Shown here: positions 1 through 7,741 of the stretch, in pieces
How the letters are laid out: each line of letters begins with the position of its first letter
How positions within the stretch are numbered: position 1 is the first letter of the stretch
From: an uncultured Bacilli bacterium
Lineage (GTDB): Bacteria > Bacillota_I > Bacilli_A > RF39 > UBA660
Assembly: GCA_934132915.1 (NCBI GenBank)
Contig: CAKPAK010000048.1
Coordinates: forward strand, 1 to 10,765
Direction of reading: 5' to 3'
DNA: 10,765 nt
Program-made: the position numbers and the translations under genes
The notes under the pieces: generated by a model
What the model was told of the DNA's origin: nothing
Seen by the model: the letters and a program-made list of their open reading frames with translations, nothing else
The model's database searches: none

Positions 1-805
1 CAATAGATAATTCCTTTTCTAGTGCATACATCTCTTTCAAAAAAATATAGCGACTAATTAAAGAAGAACAAGCAACGGATAGACATTGATCTTCAGCGTG
101 CGTTAAAAAGAAAATATTACGAACTTGTTGGGTAGACTTAGCGATATGTTTATAGTAAGATGGAGGATATTCAAATTGATCTACCACAATATATTGATAA
201 GGATAATTTTTATTCTTCATTTCCCATAGAACTTTATTATGAAGAATTGCCTTCATCTGATTCATGTTCATATTGTCCTCTCTTCTGAGGTTGTATTCAG
301 AATTTTTTAAGATATATGTTTGATAGGGAATTTTTTTAATCAACTGAGGAACAATTTTTAAAATTTGTGTATCAGTCATCTTTTTAGAATCCTTTACTCC
401 AAGTTCTAGAAGAAAATCAATATTTTCTTTAGCAACATAAGAAGCCGTCACAACAATTGGCCCAAAATAATCTCCTGTTCCAACTTCGTCTGATCCAATG
501 GAAGCAATTCGAAGAGGAAGAATTTTTTTCTCTTCTTCTTTTTTCTTCTGGGAACTATCCGTAACCTCAGCATGCCCTTGTTGAATCCTTTCGGTTTCAA
601 TCCAAAATTCTGATGCAAGATCAGCATCTTTTCCTTGGAAAACGACTTTTCCAGATTCATATAAAGTAACCACCGTATCTCCATCTTTTGCCTGGAAAAT
701 TGCGTAAGGTGGTGTTTTTTCTCGTTTTAAATCCTGAAAAAAATCTATCATCTTTTCTTTCGTAACGTCCCCAACTTTTAAAGTAATTGTCTTTTGATTT
801 TGCAT
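1..805 (-). CDS. rnhC: Ribonuclease HIII, C-terminus cut off by window edge
   Basis: Endonuclease that cleaves the RNA strand of RNA:DNA hybrids in the cytoplasm (R-loops, primers). I translated 268 codons from the ATG at 805 with no stop. The first ~90 residues match the small N-terminal substrate-binding domain that distinguishes HIII from HII. A Lys/Glu-rich linker (about 87-95) leads to the catalytic domain, which has IGSDEVGTGDYFGP at 103-115 (acidic D106, E107). GVKDSKK (136-142), a YNL...LHNK block (171-191) and VVDQF (D209) follow. The family's usual TKAES near the end reads THAED here (235-239), followed by VACSSLISRY. B. subtilis RNase HIII is about 313 residues, so about 40 are missing. 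A GAGGTG ribosome binding site (813-818) sits 7 bases before the ATG. It is transcribed divergently from the cvpA-like gene, as in B. subtilis. Confidence 0.95.
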   Translation of the reverse strand, partial: MQNQKTITLKVGDVTKEKMIDFFQDLKREKTPPYAIFQAKDGDTVVTLYESGKVVFQGKDADLASEFWIETERIQQGHAEVTDSSQKKKEEEKKILPLRIASIGSDEVGTGDYFGPIVVTASYVAKENIDFLLELGVKDSKKMTDTQILKIVPQLIKKIPYQTYILKNSEYNLRREDNMNMNQMKAILHNKVLWEMKNKNYPYQYIVVDQFEYPPSYYKHIAKSTQQVRNIFFLTHAEDQCLSVACSSLISRYIFLKEMYALEKELSI

Positions 806-828
806 TCAATAGCACCTCTTTCTTTTTC

Positions 829-837
829 ATTTTATCA
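829..837 (-). promoter_or_regulatory. Candidate extended -10 promoter of rnhC
   Basis: On the minus strand this reads TGATAAAAT: a TGn extension followed by TAAAAT, five of six matches to TATAAT. It lies about 24 bases upstream of the rnhC start codon. No good -35 box is visible, only T/A-rich sequence. Assignment rests on position and similarity to consensus. Confidence 0.4.
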
Positions 838-863
838 CAAAATGATTTATTTTTAAAATATTT

Positions 864-874
864 TGTTATATAAT
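864..874 (+). promoter_or_regulatory. Candidate promoter (-10) of the cvpA-trx unit
   Basis: The sequence TGTTATATAAT contains a perfect TATAAT at 869-874 and, read three bases earlier, a TGn-extended TATATA. No convincing -35 is present. Transcription would begin near 881, giving a very short leader that starts almost at the AAGGAG ribosome binding site (881-886). Confidence 0.5.
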
Positions 875-895
875 GGAAGTAAGGAGTGATGGGAT

Positions 896-1669
896 ATGGC
901 AATTAACTTAGTAGATGTGTTAATTCTTCTTTTTTTACTATTAGGGGCAATTGTTGGTTTTAAAAGTGGGGGAATAAAAGAACTCACAAGATTTATTGGA
1001 TTTTTTTTGGTTGTTTTAATTGCTTTTTATTTAAAAGATAAATTGATGGTTGTTCTTTATGAAAACTTGCCGTTTTTTAATTTCTTTGGCGTAATTAAAG
1101 GATTAGATGCCTTAAATATCTTACTTTACCAATTGATTTCTTTTCTTATTATTTTTGCGGCACTAATGTTTATTTTGAGAGTTCTTATTGTTGTTACAGG
1201 ACTAGTGGAATGGTTAGTAAAAATGACGGTTTTCTTAAGCTTGCCTTCAAAAATACTTGGTTTAGTAATTGGTGTATTAGAGTATTATGTTTATATCTTT
1301 TTAGTTTTGTACATTTTAAATATGCCCATTTTAAATCTTACATTAGTTAGTGAATCTAAATTTGGTGAGAGTATTTTAAAAAATACCCCCATCTTATCTC
1401 AATTAGTAGATGGCACTGTCCAAGTTTATAGTGATGTATGGACGATTATCAGAAATAAGGAATCTAGATCCAACCGTGAAATTAATACCTTAGTGCTAGC
1501 GAGTCTTCTTGATCACAAACTAATCACGATTGATAGTGCAAGAAAATTAGTAGATACCAACAAAATCATCATCGAAGATAACCATTTATTAGATTCTTAT
1601 TCTGAAAATGATCAGTTTTATGAAAAACTAAAACAAAAATATGAAAAATATAAAGGAGCAAACAAATGA
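896..1669 (+). CDS. CvpA-family membrane protein with extended C-terminus
   Basis: Predicted integral membrane protein of the CvpA (colicin V production) family; its biochemical role is not established. Four hydrophobic segments are visible at about 4-24, 32-46, 76-100 and 119-142. The first carries the family-typical VDVLILLFLLLGAIVGFKSG with the Gly-rich turn after helix 1. Residues about 150-257 form a hydrophilic, charged tail, making the protein longer than the roughly 160-180 residues common in the family. An AAGGAG site 9 bases upstream supports the ATG. The position beside a divergent rnhC matches B. subtilis yshB, which supports the family call. The last codons overlap the thioredoxin start (ATGA) and contain its ribosome binding site, so the two are probably translationally coupled. 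The TGA stop is followed in frame at once by TAA. Confidence 0.8.
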   Translation: MAINLVDVLILLFLLLGAIVGFKSGGIKELTRFIGFFLVVLIAFYLKDKLMVVLYENLPFFNFFGVIKGLDALNILLYQLISFLIIFAALMFILRVLIVVTGLVEWLVKMTVFLSLPSKILGLVIGVLEYYVYIFLVLYILNMPILNLTLVSESKFGESILKNTPILSQLVDGTVQVYSDVWTIIRNKESRSNREINTLVLASLLDHKLITIDSARKLVDTNKIIIEDNHLLDSYSENDQFYEKLKQKYEKYKGANK

Positions 1670-1950
1670 TAAAAATTTATGAAGGAGAAAATTTTGAATC
1701 TTTAATTCAAGAGAAAATTTTAGTTGATTTTTATGCGAACTGGTGTGGACCTTGCAAGATGTTAAGTCCTATTTTAGAAAAAATAGAGGAAGTAAAAATA
1801 CTGAAAGTGAATGTTGATGAATATCCATCACTTGCTAGAGATTATGCTGTAATGAGCATTCCATGCCTTATTCTTTTCGAAGAAGGAAAAGAAAAGAAAA
1901 GAAAGATTGGTTTCATTCCTGAAAATCAATTAAAAGAATGGATAAAATAA
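1666..1950 (+). CDS. Small thioredoxin-like protein
   Basis: Cytoplasmic thiol-disulfide oxidoreductase, presumably reduced by a thioredoxin reductase not in this window. The fold is recognisable at 94 residues, short compared with about 105-108. It has the buried Asp (D21 in LVDFYA), the active site WCGPC (26-30) and the cis-proline loop SIPCLILF (P66). The segment between the active-site helix and the NVDEYP strand is shortened, accounting for the missing residues. The residue after the cis-proline is Cys67, where thioredoxins usually have Thr, giving a third cysteine near the active site. The start overlaps the cvpA-like stop by four bases, and AAAGGAG lies just upstream inside that gene. 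It is the last gene of its unit, with a terminator directly after. It could serve a dedicated partner rather than act as the general TrxA, so no symbol is given. Confidence 0.88.
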   Translation: MIKIYEGENFESLIQEKILVDFYANWCGPCKMLSPILEKIEEVKILKVNVDEYPSLARDYAVMSIPCLILFEEGKEKKRKIGFIPENQLKEWIK

Positions 1951-2000
1951 AAGAACCTTGAAAGGTTTAGCAACTTTTCCAAGTGTTCTTTTTCTTTTTT
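1949..2000. terminator. Bidirectional terminator between convergent genes
   Basis: AAAAGAAC (1949-1956) pairs with GTTCTTTT (1985-1992). The stem continues through CTTG/CAAG and AAAGG/CTTTT with two small bulges, and the loop is about 8 bases (TTTAGCAA). A T-rich run follows on the plus strand, and the other arm leads into T-rich sequence on the minus strand. It would therefore serve both the thioredoxin and the opposing gene. The hairpin includes the last codons and stop of the minus-strand gene. Confidence 0.65.
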
Positions 2001-2809
2001 CTCATCTTTGGAATATAGTACTGAAGAAAATCTTTTTCTACTAACTTTGCATTTTCCTCGAAAACCTTATCCTCCAGAGGAAGAGGAGAATTCAAAAGCA
2101 TATACAAATCAAAAGCATGCTTAAATTCATGAATATTAATTAATGCTGTTTTTAAATCCATAACAAAGGGAACCATAATTCGAAAATCCATAACCGCATG
2201 GTTATCATCTTCCAAAATATTGACCCCATAAAATCCTTCATTATCAAAAGAGTCTACCATATAATACGTCCTTTCTTGAATAAATTGCCAAAAAGGAATC
2301 GGATAATCTAAAAATTCTCGCACATCTTCACTGGTTAAAGTAAGAAAAAGAAGCTGATCAAAATAAGCATTGGTCTCCGTAACCATAAGAAAATCTTTAG
2401 GAGGATAGATAGAGTGTTGAATATATTGCGTAGAGTACCCATGTTGCTTTTTATCCTCATGTGCTTGACAGACCGTTTTCGCGAGATGAAATAAATTATG
2501 ATAATAAATAATGGTTTTATGACTTACATCTTCTAACCCTAAAAGAAGTAAATGATTTTTCTCATCATTTGCCTGATTACTTTTCGAAAACATGATTTCA
2601 ATAAGAAAACAAGTCTCTTCATAAACTTTTTTAAATGTTAAAAAAGCTTGTTTTAAATCGCAAATGACTGGAGAATTTTTTCCTGCAACGTCAAAAGCTT
2701 GAAGCGAAGCCGAAAAATAAGCATAACTGATCCTAAGAGAATCCCAATAAAAATGTCGATAAAATTTGTCTAATTCATTTAAAAAATCTTTATTTTGTCC
2801 CGTTTGCAT
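1967..2809 (-). CDS. Unrecognised protein with HExxH zinc-protease-like motif
   Basis: I do not recognise this 280-residue protein as a named family. It has no signal peptide or clear membrane helix, so it is probably cytoplasmic. Residues 20-110 look largely helical, with many aromatic residues. Residues 193-218 look like strand-forming sequence (FYGVNILEDD...FRIMVPF). Next comes NIHEFKHAFDLYMLL (225-239), which contains HEFKH (227-231), the HExxH zinc-binding/catalytic pattern. E251 lies 20 residues after the second His, and 251-254 reads EENA. Thermolysin-type gluzincins place their third zinc ligand at the same distance (H146 to E166). The C-terminus is Lys-rich (269-275). AGGTGAT lies just upstream of the ATG. 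The gene is a single transcription unit, convergent with trx and divergent from rsmH. Coding is secure; peptidase activity is inference from one motif. Confidence 0.8.
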   Translation of the reverse strand: MQTGQNKDFLNELDKFYRHFYWDSLRISYAYFSASLQAFDVAGKNSPVICDLKQAFLTFKKVYEETCFLIEIMFSKSNQANDEKNHLLLLGLEDVSHKTIIYYHNLFHLAKTVCQAHEDKKQHGYSTQYIQHSIYPPKDFLMVTETNAYFDQLLFLTLTSEDVREFLDYPIPFWQFIQERTYYMVDSFDNEGFYGVNILEDDNHAVMDFRIMVPFVMDLKTALINIHEFKHAFDLYMLLNSPLPLEDKVFEENAKLVEKDFLQYYIPKMRKKKKNTWKSC

Positions 2810-2825
2810 AACATCACCTAGTGTT

Positions 2826-2834
2826 ATTGTAACA
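2826..2834 (-). promoter_or_regulatory. Candidate extended -10 promoter of the HExxH gene
   Basis: The minus strand reads TGTTACAAT: a TGn extension plus TACAAT, five of six to consensus. It ends 16 bases before the start codon at 2809. The -35 region is poor, with GAGACT (3 of 6) at 17-bp spacing. If used, the leader would be very short, about 10 bases. Confidence 0.4.
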
Positions 2835-2841
2835 AATATTT

Positions 2842-2865
2842 AAAAAAAAGTCTCCTCTAAGGAGA
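2842..2865 (-). terminator. Short hairpin followed by T8, minus strand
   Basis: TCTCCT (2851-2856) and AGGAGA (2860-2865) form a perfect 6-bp stem with a 3-base loop. Read on the minus strand, the stem is followed by C and then eight T residues (2842-2849), the form of a small intrinsic terminator. It lies upstream of the HExxH gene, not downstream of any minus-strand gene. If functional, it would stop antisense or leader transcription running toward that gene. The stem is short, so confidence is low. Confidence 0.35.
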
Positions 2866-2958
2866 AGAAAATCATTTTTGTTCATCAAAAAACAAAAGGG
2901 GAAAGTGTTAACTATATTGTAAAGTTTTTTTCTTTTTTAATCGAATGAATAGATTTCA

Positions 2959-2967
2959 TGATATAAT
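2959..2967 (+). promoter_or_regulatory. Extended -10 promoter of the rsmH-ftsL-pbpB operon
   Basis: TGATATAAT combines a TGn extension with a perfect TATAAT at 2962-2967. No clear -35 is seen at 17-bp spacing (AATCGA), which an extended -10 can tolerate. Transcription would start near 2974, just before the ribosome binding site. This position shows that the upstream in-frame ATG at 2945 is not the start of rsmH. Confidence 0.65.
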
Positions 2968-2976
2968 AAAAACAAT

Positions 2977-2985
2977 AAGGAGGGG
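2977..2985 (+). promoter_or_regulatory. Ribosome binding site fixing the rsmH start at 2990
   Basis: AAGGAGGGG is a near-perfect anti-16S match, placed a few bases before the ATG at 2990. It lies downstream of the alternative in-frame ATG at 2945, which has no such site and precedes the promoter. Family alignment agrees: RsmH proteins begin close to the HxSVLLKE motif, here residues 3-10. Confidence 0.85.
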
Positions 2986-2989
2986 TTTT

Positions 2990-3913
2990 ATGTACCATAA
3001 AAGTGTTTTATTAAAAGAAAGTATTGAAAATTTAAAAATTGATCCTAAAGGAATTTATGTCGATGCCACATTAGGTTATGCAGGACACAGTAGCGAAATC
3101 CTCAATCATTTAACAGAAGGACATTTGTACGGTTTTGATCAAGATGATTTTGCGATTGAAAAAAGTAATGAGCGATTAAGAAAAATCTCTCCAAATTACA
3201 CGATTATTCGTAGCAATTTTGCCAACTTGAGAGAAAAATTAGAAGAACAACATGTTACGCAAATTAATGGCATTTTATTTGATTTAGGCGTTTCCTCCGT
3301 CCAACTGGATGAAAAAGATCGAGGGTTTAGCTTTCAAAAAGATGCAAGACTAGATATGAGAATGGACACCACGGCATCATTATCTGCCTATGAGGTAGTC
3401 AATCAATATTCTTATCAAGAGCTAGTCCGTATTTTAAGGGAGTACGGGGAAGAAAAATATGCAACGTCAATTGCTAGAAATATTGAAAAAGCAAGGAATA
3501 TCACGCCTATTGAAACCACTTTTGAATTAGTAGAAATTATTAAAAAAAGTATGCCAATGAAGGCCATGAGAGATGGACATCCTGCTAGGAAAACTTTTCA
3601 GGCAATTCGAATAGAAGTCAATCATGAATTAGATGCTTTAGAAAAAGGCCTAAATCAAGCCTTGACATTGTTAGCGCCAGGGGGAAGGTGCTGCGTCATT
3701 AGTTTTCAATCGCTAGAAGATAAAATCGTAAAGAAGATTTATACCAAATATACCAGCATTCCAGAAGAAATGAATAATCTTCCCTATATTCCAGAGGAAT
3801 ATCAACCGAAATATAAAGTAATTGCGAAAGGAATCATTCCCTCGGAAGCAGAACGAAAAGAGAATTATCGATGCCATAGTGCCCGTCTTAGGGTAATTGA
3901 AAGGATAAAATAA
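2990..3913 (+). CDS. rsmH: 16S rRNA (cytosine-1402-N4) methyltransferase RsmH
   Basis: SAM-dependent enzyme that methylates N4 of C1402 in the 16S rRNA decoding centre, formerly called MraW. The protein has 307 residues from the ATG at 2990, normal for the family. Motifs in order are HKSVLLKE (3-10) and the SAM loop DATLGYAGHS (25-34; the family norm is closer to GxGGH). FDLGVSSVQLD (97-107) with RGFSF follows, then ARKTFQAIRIEVN (199-211), ISFQSLEDKIVK (237-248) and the C-terminal NYRCHSARLRVIER (292-305). It is first in a dcw-type operon; the usual upstream mraZ is not here. Its stop is one base before the ftsL-like ATG, and the ftsL ribosome binding site (AAAGGAT) lies inside its last codons. 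The longer reading from 2945 is rejected on promoter and ribosome-site grounds. Confidence 0.96.
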   Translation: MYHKSVLLKESIENLKIDPKGIYVDATLGYAGHSSEILNHLTEGHLYGFDQDDFAIEKSNERLRKISPNYTIIRSNFANLREKLEEQHVTQINGILFDLGVSSVQLDEKDRGFSFQKDARLDMRMDTTASLSAYEVVNQYSYQELVRILREYGEEKYATSIARNIEKARNITPIETTFELVEIIKKSMPMKAMRDGHPARKTFQAIRIEVNHELDALEKGLNQALTLLAPGGRCCVISFQSLEDKIVKKIYTKYTSIPEEMNNLPYIPEEYQPKYKVIAKGIIPSEAERKENYRCHSARLRVIERIK

Positions 3914-3914
3914 A

Positions 3915-4205
3915 ATGAAGAAAAAAAAGAAAAAACAATTTTTGAGTAATTTAGAACGCTTTTTATATAAAGTATTTGCCTTAACGATTGTTCTTCTCAT
4001 TGTTGGAATCGTTTTTGGCGAAACGACTTTAGCCAGAATGAATGTTGATATTCAAAAATTAGATAGTGAAGTGGAAAAACAAAGAAAAAGAATAGAAAGT
4101 TTAAATATGAAAATTGATGAAATGACTTCGTTAGACAATATCAAAGAAATTAGTGAAAGATATGGATTAACTTATCATAGCGATAATATTAAAAATATTG
4201 ACTAA
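3915..4205 (+). CDS. ftsL: FtsL-like septum formation protein
   Basis: Small bitopic division protein of the FtsL/DivIC type, which in known systems forms a coiled-coil complex that recruits and activates the septal transpeptidase. The 96-residue layout is classic. A Lys-rich cytoplasmic start (2-7) precedes one membrane helix (about 18-36), then a heptad-like charged coiled coil (about 42-70). The C-terminal block TSLDNIKEISERYGLTY (71-87) resembles the family's conserved end. Primary sequence in this family is weakly conserved, so the call rests on architecture and on the position between rsmH and the class B PBP. The gene begins one base after rsmH and is separated by 42 featureless bases from the PBP gene. 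An A8 run in the second to fifth codons could be slippage-prone. DivIC is the main alternative identity. Confidence 0.85.
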   Translation: MKKKKKKQFLSNLERFLYKVFALTIVLLIVGIVFGETTLARMNVDIQKLDSEVEKQRKRIESLNMKIDEMTSLDNIKEISERYGLTYHSDNIKNID

Positions 4206-4247
4206 TTCTAGTTAAGTATTAAAACAAAAAAAGAAAGAAGGGTTTGT

Positions 4248-6410
4248 ATGGCAAAAAAGAAAAAAACGAATATCAATAAAATAAAACCAAACTACGTGAT
4301 GTTTCCAACAGCAATCCTTCTTTTCTGTGTCTTTGCCATGAGAATTGTTTATCTTTGTACAACAGATTATATGGTAGGCAACGAAACCATCACAGCATTT
4401 ATCAAAAGCAGAAATACAAAAGAAGAAACGCTTCTTCCAAAAAGAGGAAGTATCTTGGATAAAAATGGCAATGTATTAGCAGAAGATGTTGCCAGTTATA
4501 CCGTAATCGCCTATTTAGATAAAAGTAGAAGCGAAGGAAGCAAAACGCCACTTCATGTAGTGGACCCAGATATTACAGCAGAGCGTTTAGCCCCTTACTT
4601 AAACATGGATGTTGAAGTTTTAAAGATATTATTAAAAAAAGATGCCTATCAAGTAGAATTAGGGCCAGGTGGGAGAAACTTGAGTCAAATTCAGATGGAA
4701 GAAATCAAGAACTTAAATCTTCCCGGAATTGATTTTTTGACGAGTACCAAAAGATATTATCCGAATGGAGATTTTGCCTCTTATGCAATTGGTTATACAG
4801 TAAATGAAGAAGATTCCGATAAAAATACTTGGAAAGTAGGGCAACTAGGAATTGAAGAATACTATAATGAATCCCTAACTGGACGAAGTGGCTATAAGAC
4901 CTATGAAAAAGATAGAAATGGTTATAAAATCGCAAATGGTCGCGAATACGTTGAAGAAGCCGAGAATGGCGATAATATTTATTTAACCATCGATAGTAAT
5001 ATTCAGTTATTTACCGAAAATGCCGTTAAAAAAATGATGACGGACAGTGAAGCCGAGTGGGGATTTATGATTACCGCAGACGCAAAAACGGGGGCAATTT
5101 TATCTTATGCAACCGCTCCTTCTTTCGATCCAAACAAAAAGAATCTTACCAATTATAATGATTTAATGACAGGACTATCTTATGAACCAGGAAGTACAAT
5201 GAAAATATTCAGTTATCTTTGTGCCATGGATAAAGGACAATATGATGGGAATAGTACTTATACATCTGGTGAAATTGAATATGTTGCTAATGATGGGAGT
5301 AAGACAGTCGTCCACGATTGGAATAAAGTTGGATGGGGTGTGATTACCTATGATTATGGTTTTGCAATGAGTTCCAATGTTGGAGCAGCGGGTCTCTTAA
5401 GAAGCAATATGATTGATAAACGAACCCTAAAAAGTTGCTACAATGACTATGGTTTTGGCAAGAAGACCGGCTTCACTTTAAAAAGAGAAGTCAGTGGGAA
5501 AGTAAAATTTAATTACGATGTAGATGCCGCTTCAGCAACTTTTGGTCAAGCCATTACAATTACGCCAATTCAAATGATTCAAGCCTTAACAGCAATAAGC
5601 AATGACGGCAAATTACTAAGACCTTATATTGTTTCTAAAATAGTGGATGCTAACACCAAAAAAACGAAACAAGAAAGCACAACGGAGATTATTGATGTAG
5701 TAAGTAACACGGAAAATATTTCTCGGATCAAAACCCTAATGAAAAGTGTCGTTTGTCCCGATTCAACAAAATGTACGGGGAGTCCTTATTACATGGAAGG
5801 TTATCCAATAATGGGAAAAACCGGAACCGCCCAAATTTATGATGAAACAACCGGAACTTACATGAAAGGAGCGTCCGATTACATTTATTCTTTTGCTGGC
5901 ATTTATCCATCAGATAATCCTGAGATTATTATTTATACAGGACTAAAAAGACCAAAGGATACCGTCAATTATGTTGCTCCTGCAGTAAAAGATGTTGTCG
6001 TAAATACCAGTAAATACTTAAATATTGTAACAGACACAAACAAAACAACCACCTACACTTTAAAAAATTATATCAATAAAGTCACGAGCACTATAAAAAA
6101 TGAACTGGAAACCAAAACCAAATTATATGTCTTAGGAACCGGAGAAAAAATCATATCTCAATATCCAAGTGAAAAGAGTAAACTATATCAAGGAAGCGTG
6201 GTTGCCCTTTTAACAGATACTTATGATAAAGCAATGCCAAATTTAATTGGCTTATCCTATAAAGATGCCATGAATATATTAAAACTAATGGGGGTAAAAT
6301 ATAATCTTGACGGAAAGGGATATGTTGTTTCTCAAAGTATTCCTGAAGGAATTATTGTTGGAGATGATGTAACGGTTACTTTAACACTAAATGGTGGTTT
6401 ATCCGAATAA
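4248..6410 (+). CDS. pbpB: Class B penicillin-binding protein (PBP2B/SpoVD type) with PASTA domains
   Basis: Membrane-anchored D,D-transpeptidase that cross-links peptidoglycan at the septum; acts outside the cell with FtsL. It has 720 residues, close to the 716 of B. subtilis PBP2B. A basic N-terminus precedes one membrane helix (about 16-37) and a PBP-dimer domain beginning at RGSILDKNGNVLAED (66-80). The transpeptidase domain has all three signatures: STMK (316-319, nucleophile S316), SSN (375-377) and KTGT (524-527). No glycosyltransferase domain is present. Two C-terminal PASTA-like repeats follow, one degenerate (about 604-657) and one clear (MPNLIGLSYKDA at 663-674, to about 715). An AGAAGGG site precedes the start. 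It ends the rsmH-ftsL operon. SpoVD is the alternative; two PASTA repeats and the place after ftsL favour PBP2B. Confidence 0.92.
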   Translation: MAKKKKTNINKIKPNYVMFPTAILLFCVFAMRIVYLCTTDYMVGNETITAFIKSRNTKEETLLPKRGSILDKNGNVLAEDVASYTVIAYLDKSRSEGSKTPLHVVDPDITAERLAPYLNMDVEVLKILLKKDAYQVELGPGGRNLSQIQMEEIKNLNLPGIDFLTSTKRYYPNGDFASYAIGYTVNEEDSDKNTWKVGQLGIEEYYNESLTGRSGYKTYEKDRNGYKIANGREYVEEAENGDNIYLTIDSNIQLFTENAVKKMMTDSEAEWGFMITADAKTGAILSYATAPSFDPNKKNLTNYNDLMTGLSYEPGSTMKIFSYLCAMDKGQYDGNSTYTSGEIEYVANDGSKTVVHDWNKVGWGVITYDYGFAMSSNVGAAGLLRSNMIDKRTLKSCYNDYGFGKKTGFTLKREVSGKVKFNYDVDAASATFGQAITITPIQMIQALTAISNDGKLLRPYIVSKIVDANTKKTKQESTTEIIDVVSNTENISRIKTLMKSVVCPDSTKCTGSPYYMEGYPIMGKTGTAQIYDETTGTYMKGASDYIYSFAGIYPSDNPEIIIYTGLKRPKDTVNYVAPAVKDVVVNTSKYLNIVTDTNKTTTYTLKNYINKVTSTIKNELETKTKLYVLGTGEKIISQYPSEKSKLYQGSVVALLTDTYDKAMPNLIGLSYKDAMNILKLMGVKYNLDGKGYVVSQSIPEGIIVGDDVTVTLTLNGGLSE

Positions 6411-6475
6411 TTGGTCAAGAAAAACATTAAAAAATGGTGATAAATGAAGAAATAAAGGAAAACAAAATGACAATA

Positions 6476-6518
6476 AGAATTGTTAAAAAATAAAAAATTT
6501 TAACAATTCTATTTTTTT
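6476..6518 (+). terminator. Strong intrinsic terminator after pbpB
   Basis: AGAATTGTTAAAA (6476-6488) and TTTTAACAATTCT (6498-6510) form a perfect 13-bp stem around a 9-base loop. One A and seven T residues follow (6512-6518). It sits 66 bases after the pbpB stop and before the tgt promoter, so it ends the rsmH operon. There is no matching T run on the opposite side, so it acts on the plus strand only. Confidence 0.92.
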
Positions 6519-6545
6519 ATCATCCTGACCCATCTAGAAGGGGAT

Positions 6546-7714
<1,169 letters not shown>

Positions 7715-7741
7715 AAAGACCATAAAATCATGAGGAAAAAA

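Noticed and set aside
2875..2896. TTTTGTT/AACAAAA inverted repeat in the rsmH upstream region
   Set aside because: It is a weak A/T-only stem with a 7-base loop, followed by G residues rather than T; it is expected by chance in AT-rich DNA.
2945..2989. N-terminal extension of rsmH from the ATG at 2945
   Set aside because: It has no ribosome binding site, and it contains the operon promoter and the true ribosome site. RsmH family proteins start near residue M16 of this longer reading.
3918..3937. A-rich run at the ftsL start as programmed slippage
   Set aside because: The frame is intact without slippage and Lys-rich starts are normal for this family; nothing suggests a second product.
4705..4935. 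Antisense open frame inside pbpB, like others at 448-684, 657-902, 3713-4000, 5728-5910 and 10472-10693
   Set aside because: Each lies over a strongly supported gene in another frame, has odd composition and no ribosome site, and resembles no family.
6434..6493. Possible 19-codon peptide ORF after pbpB
   Set aside because: It has no ribosome binding site, is low in complexity, and runs into the terminator stem.
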